DNA of 64,000 bases from Streptomyces sp. ISL-1 (GTDB taxonomy: Bacteria > Actinomycetota > Actinomycetes > Streptomycetales > Streptomycetaceae). This document shows positions 48,201 to 55,050 of the stretch, piece after piece. Below the pieces are notes generated by a model, which saw only the letters and a program-made list of their open reading frames with translations, did no database searches and had not been told where the DNA came from. The stretch is taken from positions 1-64,000 of the forward strand of contig NZ_JAGGOI010000055.1 in NCBI RefSeq assembly GCF_018614585.1, read 5' to 3'. Each line of letters starts with the position of its first letter. The stretch's first letter is position 1. The position numbers and the translations under genes are program-made.

Positions 48201-48512
48201 TCCCGTCGCCGTCCCCAGCGCGATGTCCGCCCCGATCGCCGCGGCCGTGGCAACGGCCGTGATCAGTACGGCAGTTGAGATGTTCTGCCGGCTGAACTGC
48301 GAGGACAGGGGCTGCTGCCCGGCCTCCGCCTCCACAAGCGCCTGCTCGTACGCGGCGTACTCCTCGCCCGCGTTCGCCGCCATGCTGTCCAGGGCGGCCC
48401 GTGCGCGTGCCATCAGCACGCCCGAGTCCGACCGCCCGCCCGAACGCCGTACCTCTTCCTCGACGGCGCGTTCCAACAGCCGCTCGGCTTCCGCCCGATG
48501 GCTGTCCCGCAT
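45273..48512 (-). CDS. STAND-class NTPase with membrane anchor and C-terminal TPRs
   Basis: The 1079-residue protein has an N-terminal helical region (1-70) and a hydrophobic hairpin at 79-125 (ISTAVLITAVATAAAIGADI and GAGAVVAVAGAATTVAKV). An NB-ARC-like ATPase follows, with P-loop GAPGSGRTT at 260-268 and Walker B TVVLDDASD near 340. A winged-helix region (RYRLHDVVRSFARARL) comes next, then about ten TPR units over 640-1010 (for example GEAWTHFQLGQVCLRMGD, GEAWALTQLGRARLVDGD). Unlike SARP-type STAND regulators it has no DNA-binding domain at the N-terminus. It is a candidate signal-sensing switch or defence-like oligomeriser at the membrane. Trigger unknown. Confidence 0.9.
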   Translation of the reverse strand: MRDSHRAEAERLLERAVEEEVRRSGGRSDSGVLMARARAALDSMAANAGEEYAAYEQALVEAEAGQQPLSSQFSRQNISTAVLITAVATAAAIGADIALGTATGTALGAGAVVAVAGAATTVAKVTASHWPAAHRRAGALGQPGGTEQLRLQWLTALEVRGIRPFLDQQRMLASSTRTAKKTTAAPQLRGADRSAAARRRSVLEQSFGHLPELGGGTSHAGGHGGGPFAGRREAMAQISQWVHAARASTETRPTVVVLYGAPGSGRTTLAVRASHHLKDQFRGACVVDLRGDSEHPLSTRDALLHLLNRLGAPREQLLFRERSSAEQQVRRLGELYHQHLTGLPVTVVLDDASDPEQVRTLVPERSDSLVLVTARERLDLPADIPVWVHQLPVDALDPAGAEELLRASAEEPLSGPYDAQSADEVRELCGGLPLALRIAGSSLGPRTTQQLAADLGAYGPVGPVERALWLRYTDQSEQARRLLRRLALAGRASLGAAAAAALLATDEQESQRLLTGLAGAGLIDHVRASRYRLHDVVRSFARARLLDEEKAAERAAAQERLIQNYADLAGAVIRMVDGKMSTRAGQFGAHGFASLDAALRWLDDESSFITSALRHAEGVNQQTVLNLLGALCDYCLLRGDLYRLGEISELSQAVDQGLLERSVRWRTGIAARQLGELDKARTTLSSVVGLYREAQNDSGTALALCSLGITLHHQGNLTEAAAKLHEAIELQSSDEQAEDRAWSLHALAAVERDRANLAEALTLLATALTLHREGESLHGEAWTHFQLGQVCLRMGDVARAESALRAALDLYGRTGDGRGEAWALTQLGRARLVDGDPAPAVDQLGQALSRHRDNEDARGEAWTLYYLGQALEERGDRDQAVRELERARTMFSRMRDVYGLACARHHSGRVTRDQRAAQTGNLRNSGFARQLLVDARADFHRIGVAHGEAWTCLELALIDAGNNRAGQALALCDEAAVLFASYQDERGADWARFLRCTLLPFASPGGIEVGTVVAQEELAQLMRTGHASRDGKLEDCAEALAVMLERGVHLEDGWQAWHLGMVPSRHAREVMGVPVPATT

Positions 48513-48661
48513 AAGGGTCCCCCTCCGAGTGCCTTCCGGTTCTGCTCCGGTTCCGGTCCGGTCCCGGGTTCCGGTTCCGGTCCGGCGACAAGTGTCCTGC
48601 GTACGGCGCGTCAGCGCGAGAGAGTCTGACGATCATCCGTACCTGAGAGAGGATGGGAGTT

Positions 48662-50677
48662 ATGCCGAACCGCCTCGCCCATGAGACTTCCCCCTACCTC
48701 CTCCAGCACGCCGACAACCCGGTCGACTGGTGGCCGTGGTCGGGCGAGGCCTTCGAGGAGGCCCGCAGGCGCGGGGTACCCGTGCTGCTCAGTGTCGGCT
48801 ATTCGAGTTGCCACTGGTGTCATGTTCTGGCGGTCGAAAGTTTTGAGGATGAACAAACTGCCGCCTTCATGAACGAGCACTTCGTCAACATCAAGGTCGA
48901 CCGCGAGGAGCGGCCCGACGTCGACGCCGTCTATATGGAAGCCGTGCAGGCCGCCACCGGGCAGGGTGGCTGGCCCATGACCGTCTTCCTCACCGCGGAC
49001 GGCGAGCCCTTCTACTTCGGTACGTACTTCCCGCCCGAGCCCCGGCACGGGATGCCGTCCTTCCGGCAGGTCCTCGAAGGCGTCACCGCCGCCTGGGCCG
49101 ACCGTCGGGACGAGGTCAGCGAGGTCGCGGGGAAGATCGTCCGGGATCTGGCCGGGCGCTCGCTCGCGTACGGCGGAGAGGGCGTGCCGGGCGAGGAGGA
49201 GCTGGCGCAGGCGCTGCTCGGGCTGACCAGGGAGTACGACGAGCGGCACGGTGGCTTCGGCGGCGCGCCCAAGTTCCCGCCGTCGATGGTCGTCGAGTTC
49301 CTGCTGCGGCACTACGCCAGGACCGGGGCCGAGGGCGCCCTCGAGATGGCCTCGCGGACGTGTGGGGCGATGGCCCGCGGCGGGATCTACGACCAGCTCG
49401 GCGGCGGTTTCGCGCGGTACTCGGTGGACCGCGAGTGGGTGCTGCCGCACTTCGAGAAGATGCTCTACGACAATGCCCTCCTGTGCCGGGTGTACGCGCA
49501 TCTGTGGCGGGCGACCGGTTCGGAGCTGGCCCGGCGGGTGGCGCTGGAGACCGCGGACTTCATGGTGCGGGAGCTGCGCACGGCCGAGGGCGGGTTCGCC
49601 TCGGCGCTCGACGCGGACAGTGATGTCGCAGACGGTAGCGGCAAGCATGTCGAGGGCGCGTTCTACGTGTGGACGCCGGAGCAGCTGCGCGAGGTTTTGG
49701 GCGACGAGGACGGGCGGCGGGCCGCCGAGCTCTTCGCCGTGACGGAGGAAGGCACTTTCGAGGAGGGCGCGTCCGTTCTCCAACTCCCGGACGGGGAGGT
49801 GGAGTCGTCGATCAAGGAGCGGCTGCTCGAGGCGCGGGCGCGGCGGCCGCGGCCCGGGCGGGACGACAAGGTGGTGGCCGCCTGGAACGGTCTTGCGATC
49901 GCGGCGCTCGCTGAGGTCGGCGCGTACTTCGACCGGCCGGATCTTGTCGAGCGGGCAACCGAGGCCGCCGATCTGCTGGTGCGGCTGCACATGGACGACG
50001 CGGCTCGCCTCGCCCGTACGTCCAAGGACGGTCAAGTTGGCGCGAATTCGGGGGTGTTGGAGGACTACGCGGATGTGGCGGAGGGTTTCCTGGCGCTTGC
50101 GGGCGTGACGGGTGAAGGCGTGTGGCTGGAATTCGCGGGCTTTTTGCTGGACATCGTCCTCGACCAGTTCGTGGCCGAGGGCGGGGCGCTGTACGACACC
50201 GCGCACGACGCCGAGCAGCTGATTCGCCGCCCCCAGGACCCGACGGACAGCGCGACGCCGTCCGGCTGGACCGCGGCGGCCGGCGCGCTGCTTTCGTATG
50301 CTGCTCAGACCGGCTCTCAGGCTCATCGCGCCGCCGCCGAGGGCGCGTTGGGCGTGGTGAAGGCGCTCGGGCCGCGGGCTCCGCGCTTCATCAGCTGGGG
50401 GCTAGCGGTCGCGGAGGCGCTGCTGGACGGGCCGCGCGAGGTGGCGGTGGTCGGCCCTCAGGACGACGCGGGGACGCGGGAGTTGCACCGTACGGCGCTG
50501 CTGGCGCAGGCTCCGGGTGCGGTGGTCGCGGTCGGCGAACCGGACGGCGAGGAGTTTCCGCTGCTCAGGGACCGTCCTTTGGTGGACGGCAGCGCCGCCG
50601 CGTACGTATGCAGGCACTTCGTCTGTGATGCCCCTACCGCAGACGCATCGTCACTTGCCCGAAAACTCGCCAATTGA
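48662..50677 (+). CDS. DUF255 thioredoxin-fold / glycosidase-like protein (YyaL/spermatogenesis-associated 20 type)
   Basis: The 671-residue protein opens with NRLAHETSPYLLQHADNPVDW, the DUF255 signature, and a thioredoxin-like SSCHWCH motif. A long (alpha/alpha)6-toroid-like domain with GGxxDxLGGGFARYSVD and HFEKMLYDNA follows. The family function is unknown; the redox-type CxxC motif is complete. In-frame ATG at 48653 would add three residues. A 178-base gap separates it from the glycan operon. Confidence 0.92.
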   Translation: MPNRLAHETSPYLLQHADNPVDWWPWSGEAFEEARRRGVPVLLSVGYSSCHWCHVLAVESFEDEQTAAFMNEHFVNIKVDREERPDVDAVYMEAVQAATGQGGWPMTVFLTADGEPFYFGTYFPPEPRHGMPSFRQVLEGVTAAWADRRDEVSEVAGKIVRDLAGRSLAYGGEGVPGEEELAQALLGLTREYDERHGGFGGAPKFPPSMVVEFLLRHYARTGAEGALEMASRTCGAMARGGIYDQLGGGFARYSVDREWVLPHFEKMLYDNALLCRVYAHLWRATGSELARRVALETADFMVRELRTAEGGFASALDADSDVADGSGKHVEGAFYVWTPEQLREVLGDEDGRRAAELFAVTEEGTFEEGASVLQLPDGEVESSIKERLLEARARRPRPGRDDKVVAAWNGLAIAALAEVGAYFDRPDLVERATEAADLLVRLHMDDAARLARTSKDGQVGANSGVLEDYADVAEGFLALAGVTGEGVWLEFAGFLLDIVLDQFVAEGGALYDTAHDAEQLIRRPQDPTDSATPSGWTAAAGALLSYAAQTGSQAHRAAAEGALGVVKALGPRAPRFISWGLAVAEALLDGPREVAVVGPQDDAGTRELHRTALLAQAPGAVVAVGEPDGEEFPLLRDRPLVDGSAAAYVCRHFVCDAPTADASSLARKLAN

Positions 50678-50855
50678 CGGCGGAACTCCAGTTTTTATCT
50701 GACAAGCACCGGACTTTAACGTTCCGCCTATAGGGTCCTCGGAACGAGGAGTAGCCGAGTGTGCGCACTGGGGAGTGCCGCACCGAGGCTGACAGGTGTG
50801 TCGCCGGCCAGGGGGGTCCTGCTGCCGGGGCGCAGGTCCAAGGGGGGACCTTTCG
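50678..50855 (+). promoter_or_regulatory. Promoter and leader region of the surface-glycan operon
   Basis: The region is less G+C-rich than the rest (TCCAGTTTTTATCTGACAAG). It contains GTTCCG-13-CGGAAC, an inverted repeat at 50721-50746, close to TATAGGGT. This could be the core promoter with an operator. Ribosome site AGGGGGGACC precedes GTG 50856. Confidence 0.4.
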
Positions 50856-52118
50856 GTGCTCATATCGGTGTTCGTTGTTGCCATTTCCGTGGCGCTGTTC
50901 TGGATGGCGGCGTTCACGCTGTGGTGGCAGATGCATGCCTGGCGTACGCCCGAGATACTCGCGGCGACCCGGTTCGACCGGCCCGACGGCGGCGTCGGGC
51001 TCTCCTTCTCCCTGCTTCTGCCGGCCCGCCACGAGCAGGCCGTGCTGGAGCACACCATCGAGCGGCTGCTTCAGTCCAGCCACTCCAACTTCGAAATCAT
51101 CGTGATCGTCGGCCACGACGACCCGGAGACCGCGGCGGTTGCCGAACGTTCGGCCGCCCGTGACCCGTTGCGGGTGCGTGTCATCACCGACACGCACGAG
51201 GTGAAGAACAAGCCCAAGGCCCTCAACACCGCGCTGCCGCACTGCCGCGGCGACATCGTGGGCGTCTTCGACGCCGAGGACCAGGTCCACCCTGAGCTGC
51301 TCGCCCATGTCGACCACGCCTTCACCTCCACCGGCGCGGACGTCGTCCAGGGCGGCGTACAACTGATCAACTTCCACTCCAGCTGGTACAGCCTGCGCAA
51401 CTGCCTGGAGTACTTCTTCTGGTTCCGCAGCCGCCTCCATCTGCACGCGCAGAAGGGCTTCATCCCGCTCGGCGGCAACACCGTCTTCGTCCGCACGGCT
51501 GTGCTGCGCGAGGCGGACGGCTGGGACCCCAACTGCCTCGCCGAGGACTGCGACCTGGGCGTCCGGCTCTCGTCCGTCGGCAAGAAGGTCGTCGTCGCGT
51601 ACGACAGCGACATGGTCACCCGCGAGGAGACCCCCGGCACGCTGATGAGCCTGCTCAAGCAGCGCACCCGCTGGAACCAGGGCTTCTTGCAGGTCTACCG
51701 GAAGAAGGACTGGAAGCAGCTCCCGGGCTTCGGGCAGCGGTGGCTCGCCCGCTACACCCTGATGACGCCCTTTCTGCAGGCATTCTCCGGCGTGATCATC
51801 CCGCTCAACGTGGCCATCGCGCTCTTCCTCGACGTCCCTGTCGGGGTCGCCATCGTGACCTTCCTGCCGCTGATCACGGCCATGGTCACCTTTGTCTTCG
51901 AGATCGTCGGGCTGCACGACTTCGGCAAGCAGTACGGCCTTCGCGTCCGCTTCGTCCACTACCTCAAGCTCATCGTCGGCGGCCCCTTCTACCAGGTACT
52001 CCTGGCCGGCGCCGCGATACGCGCCGTCTGGCGGGAGCAGCGGGGACGCAACGAGTGGGAGCTGACCAGCCATGTCGGCGCGCATCTCACCGAGACCCGA
52101 GAGGAAGTCCACCGGTGA
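50856..52118 (+). CDS. Processive family-2 glycosyltransferase (cellulose/hyaluronan-synthase-like)
   Basis: The 420-residue membrane enzyme has one N-terminal helix, a GT-A domain and three to four C-terminal helices. The UDP-sugar site is FDAEDQVHPELL, the acceptor acid is in LAEDCDLGVRL and the polymerase signature is KQRTRWNQG, equivalent to the (Q/R)xxRW of processive beta-glycosyltransferases. It is expected to extend and export a polysaccharide. It is much shorter than CslA and lacks a PilZ domain. GTG 50856 follows AGGGGGG; the next gene starts in its stop (GTGA). Confidence 0.9.
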   Translation: MLISVFVVAISVALFWMAAFTLWWQMHAWRTPEILAATRFDRPDGGVGLSFSLLLPARHEQAVLEHTIERLLQSSHSNFEIIVIVGHDDPETAAVAERSAARDPLRVRVITDTHEVKNKPKALNTALPHCRGDIVGVFDAEDQVHPELLAHVDHAFTSTGADVVQGGVQLINFHSSWYSLRNCLEYFFWFRSRLHLHAQKGFIPLGGNTVFVRTAVLREADGWDPNCLAEDCDLGVRLSSVGKKVVVAYDSDMVTREETPGTLMSLLKQRTRWNQGFLQVYRKKDWKQLPGFGQRWLARYTLMTPFLQAFSGVIIPLNVAIALFLDVPVGVAIVTFLPLITAMVTFVFEIVGLHDFGKQYGLRVRFVHYLKLIVGGPFYQVLLAGAAIRAVWREQRGRNEWELTSHVGAHLTETREEVHR

Positions 52119-53827
52119 CCACAACTCTGCCTCCCGCTCCTGACACCGCCACTGCGCCCGCTGCGACGAAGCCCCGGCCGACGGTGCCCGTCCATGTGCG
52201 GCCCGTCATACGTTTTCGCAGCTCGCGGCCCGATCTGCTGCTGTGCTTCGGGCTGCTGGCCGTGATCCTGCTCGTCCAGGGCTGGAACATCACGCACTTC
52301 CCGACCCTCAGCGACGACGAAGGCACCTATCTCGCCCAGGCCTGGGCGGTCCAGCAGGGCGACGGGCTCGCGCACTACACGTACTGGTACGACCATCCGC
52401 CGCTCGGCTGGGTCCAGATAGCCGCGCTCACCTGGCTGCCGTCGCTGATCGCGCCCGAGACGATGACCGTGGCGACGATGCGGTTCGCGATGCTGCTGGT
52501 CAGCGCGGCGTGCGCGGTGCTGTTGTACGTACTGGCGCGCCGGCTGTTCCTGCCTCGCTGGGCGGCCGCTCTCGCGATGCTCCTCTTCGGGCTCTCCCCG
52601 CTCTCCGTGGTCCTGCAGCGCGAGATCTTCCTGGACAACATCGCGGTGATGTGGATGCTGCTGGCGTTCTGTCTGGCGGCGTCACCCAGTCGCCATCTGT
52701 GGCACCACTTCGCCGCCGGACTTGCGGCCGCGACCTCCGTGCTCACCAAAGAGACGATGCTGGTGGTGCTGCCCGCGCTGCTTGTGACGATGTGGCGGCA
52801 CAGTCACCGTGACACCCGTAAGTACGCGGTGACGGGTGCGGTCACCGCATGTGCGCTGATCGGGCTCGCGTATCCGCTCTTCGCGCTGCTCAACAATGAG
52901 CTGTTCCCCGGGCCCGGCCATGTGTCGCTGATCGACGGGATCACGTACCAGATGGGCCGCGAGGGCTCGGGCTCCATCTTCGATTCGGGCTCCGGCTCGC
53001 ACGGCGTCTTCACGTCCTGGCTGTACTACGACCGGGTGCTGCCGCTCGGCGGACTCGCCGGCGCGGCCCTGCTGCTGGTGACCCTGCGCTGGTCGGTGAC
53101 GGCACGGGCGCTGGCCGGACCGGCGCTGGCGGTGGCGATCCTCGCGGTTGTCGCGATGCGGCCCTCCGGCTATCTGCCCGCGATGTACGTCATCCAGGCG
53201 CTGCCGTTCCTGGCACTGGTGCTGGCGGGCGGCGCGGCGAGCGTCGCTCACGCCGTGCTCAGACGTCCGGTGGATCGTCCCGCAGCGCCCATTCAGGCTC
53301 GTCCGCGTTTGAGGGGCGGGGTCCCGGGCGGAGCCCCGGACCAGGGCCCGCAGTCGCGGTCACGGCTGGGGATCGGCGTACGCCACGTCGTGGCCGGGCT
53401 CCTCGCGCTCGCCGCGGCCGCGTACGTCGTGCCGAGCTGGTACGACGGAAACCGCGACGCCCTCACCGTCGACGCCAACGCCCCCTACCGCGCGGCCGCT
53501 TCCTGGATGCAGAACGAGGTCGCCGACCCCGCCTCCACCCGGGTCCTGGTGGACGACGCGCTCTGGCTGGACCTCGTGCACGACGGGTTCGAGCCAGGCA
53601 CCGGCGCGATCTGGTTCTACAAGGCCGACCTGGACCCCGCGGTGACGAAGACGATGCCGCGCGGCTGGCGGGACCTCGACTATGTCGTCTCGTCGCCGAC
53701 CGTCCGGCGCGACGCCGTCGACCTGCCCAACGTCAAGGCGGCGCTTGAACATTCGAAGCCCGTCGCCGTCTTCGGCGACGGCGAGGACCGGATCGAGATC
53801 CGCCGGATCACCGGAGGCGAGCGATGA
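52115..53827 (+). CDS. GT39-like polyprenyl-phosphate-sugar glycosyltransferase
   Basis: The 570-residue membrane protein has about ten helices. The first outside loop holds the paired acids DDEGTYLAQAWAV that bind divalent metal and polyprenyl-P donor in GT-C enzymes. HYTYWYDHPPLGWVQ and QREIFLDN are typical ArnT/PMT landmarks. A C-terminal soluble region follows. Residues 393-409 are encoded by a copy of an intergenic repeat inserted in frame (see 53291-53339). GTG 52115 overlaps the GT2 stop; its own stop overlaps the next ATG by four bases. The transferred sugar and acceptor are unknown. Confidence 0.87.
   Translation: MTTTLPPAPDTATAPAATKPRPTVPVHVRPVIRFRSSRPDLLLCFGLLAVILLVQGWNITHFPTLSDDEGTYLAQAWAVQQGDGLAHYTYWYDHPPLGWVQIAALTWLPSLIAPETMTVATMRFAMLLVSAACAVLLYVLARRLFLPRWAAALAMLLFGLSPLSVVLQREIFLDNIAVMWMLLAFCLAASPSRHLWHHFAAGLAAATSVLTKETMLVVLPALLVTMWRHSHRDTRKYAVTGAVTACALIGLAYPLFALLNNELFPGPGHVSLIDGITYQMGREGSGSIFDSGSGSHGVFTSWLYYDRVLPLGGLAGAALLLVTLRWSVTARALAGPALAVAILAVVAMRPSGYLPAMYVIQALPFLALVLAGGAASVAHAVLRRPVDRPAAPIQARPRLRGGVPGGAPDQGPQSRSRLGIGVRHVVAGLLALAAAAYVVPSWYDGNRDALTVDANAPYRAAASWMQNEVADPASTRVLVDDALWLDLVHDGFEPGTGAIWFYKADLDPAVTKTMPRGWRDLDYVVSSPTVRRDAVDLPNVKAALEHSKPVAVFGDGEDRIEIRRITGGER
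53291..53339 (+). repeat. In-frame insertion of a Streptomyces intergenic repeat inside the GT39 gene
   Basis: The 49 bases contain TTCAGGCTCGTCCGCGTTTG, then AGGGGCGGGGTCCCGGGCGG and AGCCCCGG, the recognisable intergenic element. Similar DNA lies in reverse at 6217-6240. It encodes IQARPRLRGGVPGGAPD in the gene's frame between two hydrophobic segments. The frame is unbroken. Confidence 0.65.
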
Positions 53828-55050
53828 CCACCACACCCCGTGCGGGCGCCGAGGAACTCGGCGATCCGGAGCTCAGCGCCGCCCAGCTCGCCGAGCCCGG
53901 CGCAGTCACCGTCATCATCCCGACCTTCAACGAGTCGGAGAATGTACGGGAGTTGCTCCACCGGCTCACCGAGTCCGTGCCGTCCCGGCTGCCCTGCGAG
54001 GTCGTCTTCGTCGACGACTCCACGGACGACACCCCTGATGTGATCCGCAGCGCCGCGCAGGACTGCCCGTTCCCGGTCGCCGTACTGCACCGCGACGTCC
54101 CGACCGGCGGGCTCGGCGGCGCGGTCGTCGAAGGTCTGAAGGGCGCGGGCTCCGACTGGATCGTCGTCATGGACGCCGACCTCCAGCACCCGCCCGCGCT
54201 CGTGCCGGAACTCGTCGCGGCGGGGGAGCGGGCGGGCGCCGATCTCGTCGTCGCCAGCCGCTACATCCGCGGCGGCAGCCGCGCGGGCCTCGCCGGCGGC
54301 TACCGTATCGCCGTCTCGCGCGGGGCGACCTGGCTGACGAAGTCGCTCTTCCCGCGCCGGCTGCGCGGCATCAGCGACCCGATGAGCGGCTTCTTCGCGA
54401 TCCGGCGCAGCGCGGTTACGGCCGAGGCGCTGAAGCCGCTCGGCTACAAGATCCTGCTGGAGCTGGCGGTGCGCTGCCGTCCCGAGACGGTGGCCGAGGT
54501 GCCGTTCGTGTTCCAGGACAGGTTCGCCGGCGAGTCCAAGTCGACGGCGAAGGAAGGGATGCGCTTCCTCGGGCATCTCGTCGCGCTGCGTACGGCATCG
54601 TCGGCGGCCCGGATGGTGGCCTTCGGCTTGATCGGCCTCACCGGCTTCGTGCCGAACCTGCTCGGGCTGCATGTCCTGACCGCGGCCGGAATGCACTATC
54701 TGCCCGCCGAGATCGTCGCGAACCAGTTCGGCGTGATCTGGAACTTTCTCCTCATCGAGGTGCTGCTGTTCCGGGACCGCCGCATGCACCGGCACTGGGC
54801 GGACCGGGTTGGCCGGTTCGCCCTGCTCGCCAACGCCGATCTGCTGCTGCGCATCCCGCTGATCGCACTGTTCGTGGGCCTGCTGGAGCTGGCGGTGCTG
54901 CCCGCCACCACGCTGGCGCTGCTGACCACGTTCGTCCTGCGGTTCGCGGCGACGGAGGCGCTTGTCTATCTGCCGCGCGGCGCCGGTCGCCACCGGGGCG
55001 CGGGAGAAGGCGACAGCAGTCGAGGGAGCCGTAAGGAAAGGACCGTGTAA
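53824..55050 (+). CDS. Dolichol-phosphate-mannose-synthase-type GT2 fused to GtrA
   Basis: The 408-residue protein has a GT2 domain (VTVIIPTFNESENVRELL, FVDDSTDDT, VVMDADLQHPP) that makes polyprenyl-P-sugar. A C-terminal four-helix GtrA domain (ARMVAFGLIGLTGFVPNLLG, EIVANQFGVIWNFLLIE) probably flips it. It would supply the GT39-like enzyme with donor. Its stop overlaps the start of the oxidase gene by one base (TAATG). Confidence 0.92.
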   Translation: MTTTPRAGAEELGDPELSAAQLAEPGAVTVIIPTFNESENVRELLHRLTESVPSRLPCEVVFVDDSTDDTPDVIRSAAQDCPFPVAVLHRDVPTGGLGGAVVEGLKGAGSDWIVVMDADLQHPPALVPELVAAGERAGADLVVASRYIRGGSRAGLAGGYRIAVSRGATWLTKSLFPRRLRGISDPMSGFFAIRRSAVTAEALKPLGYKILLELAVRCRPETVAEVPFVFQDRFAGESKSTAKEGMRFLGHLVALRTASSAARMVAFGLIGLTGFVPNLLGLHVLTAAGMHYLPAEIVANQFGVIWNFLLIEVLLFRDRRMHRHWADRVGRFALLANADLLLRIPLIALFVGLLELAVLPATTLALLTTFVLRFAATEALVYLPRGAGRHRGAGEGDSSRGSRKERTV

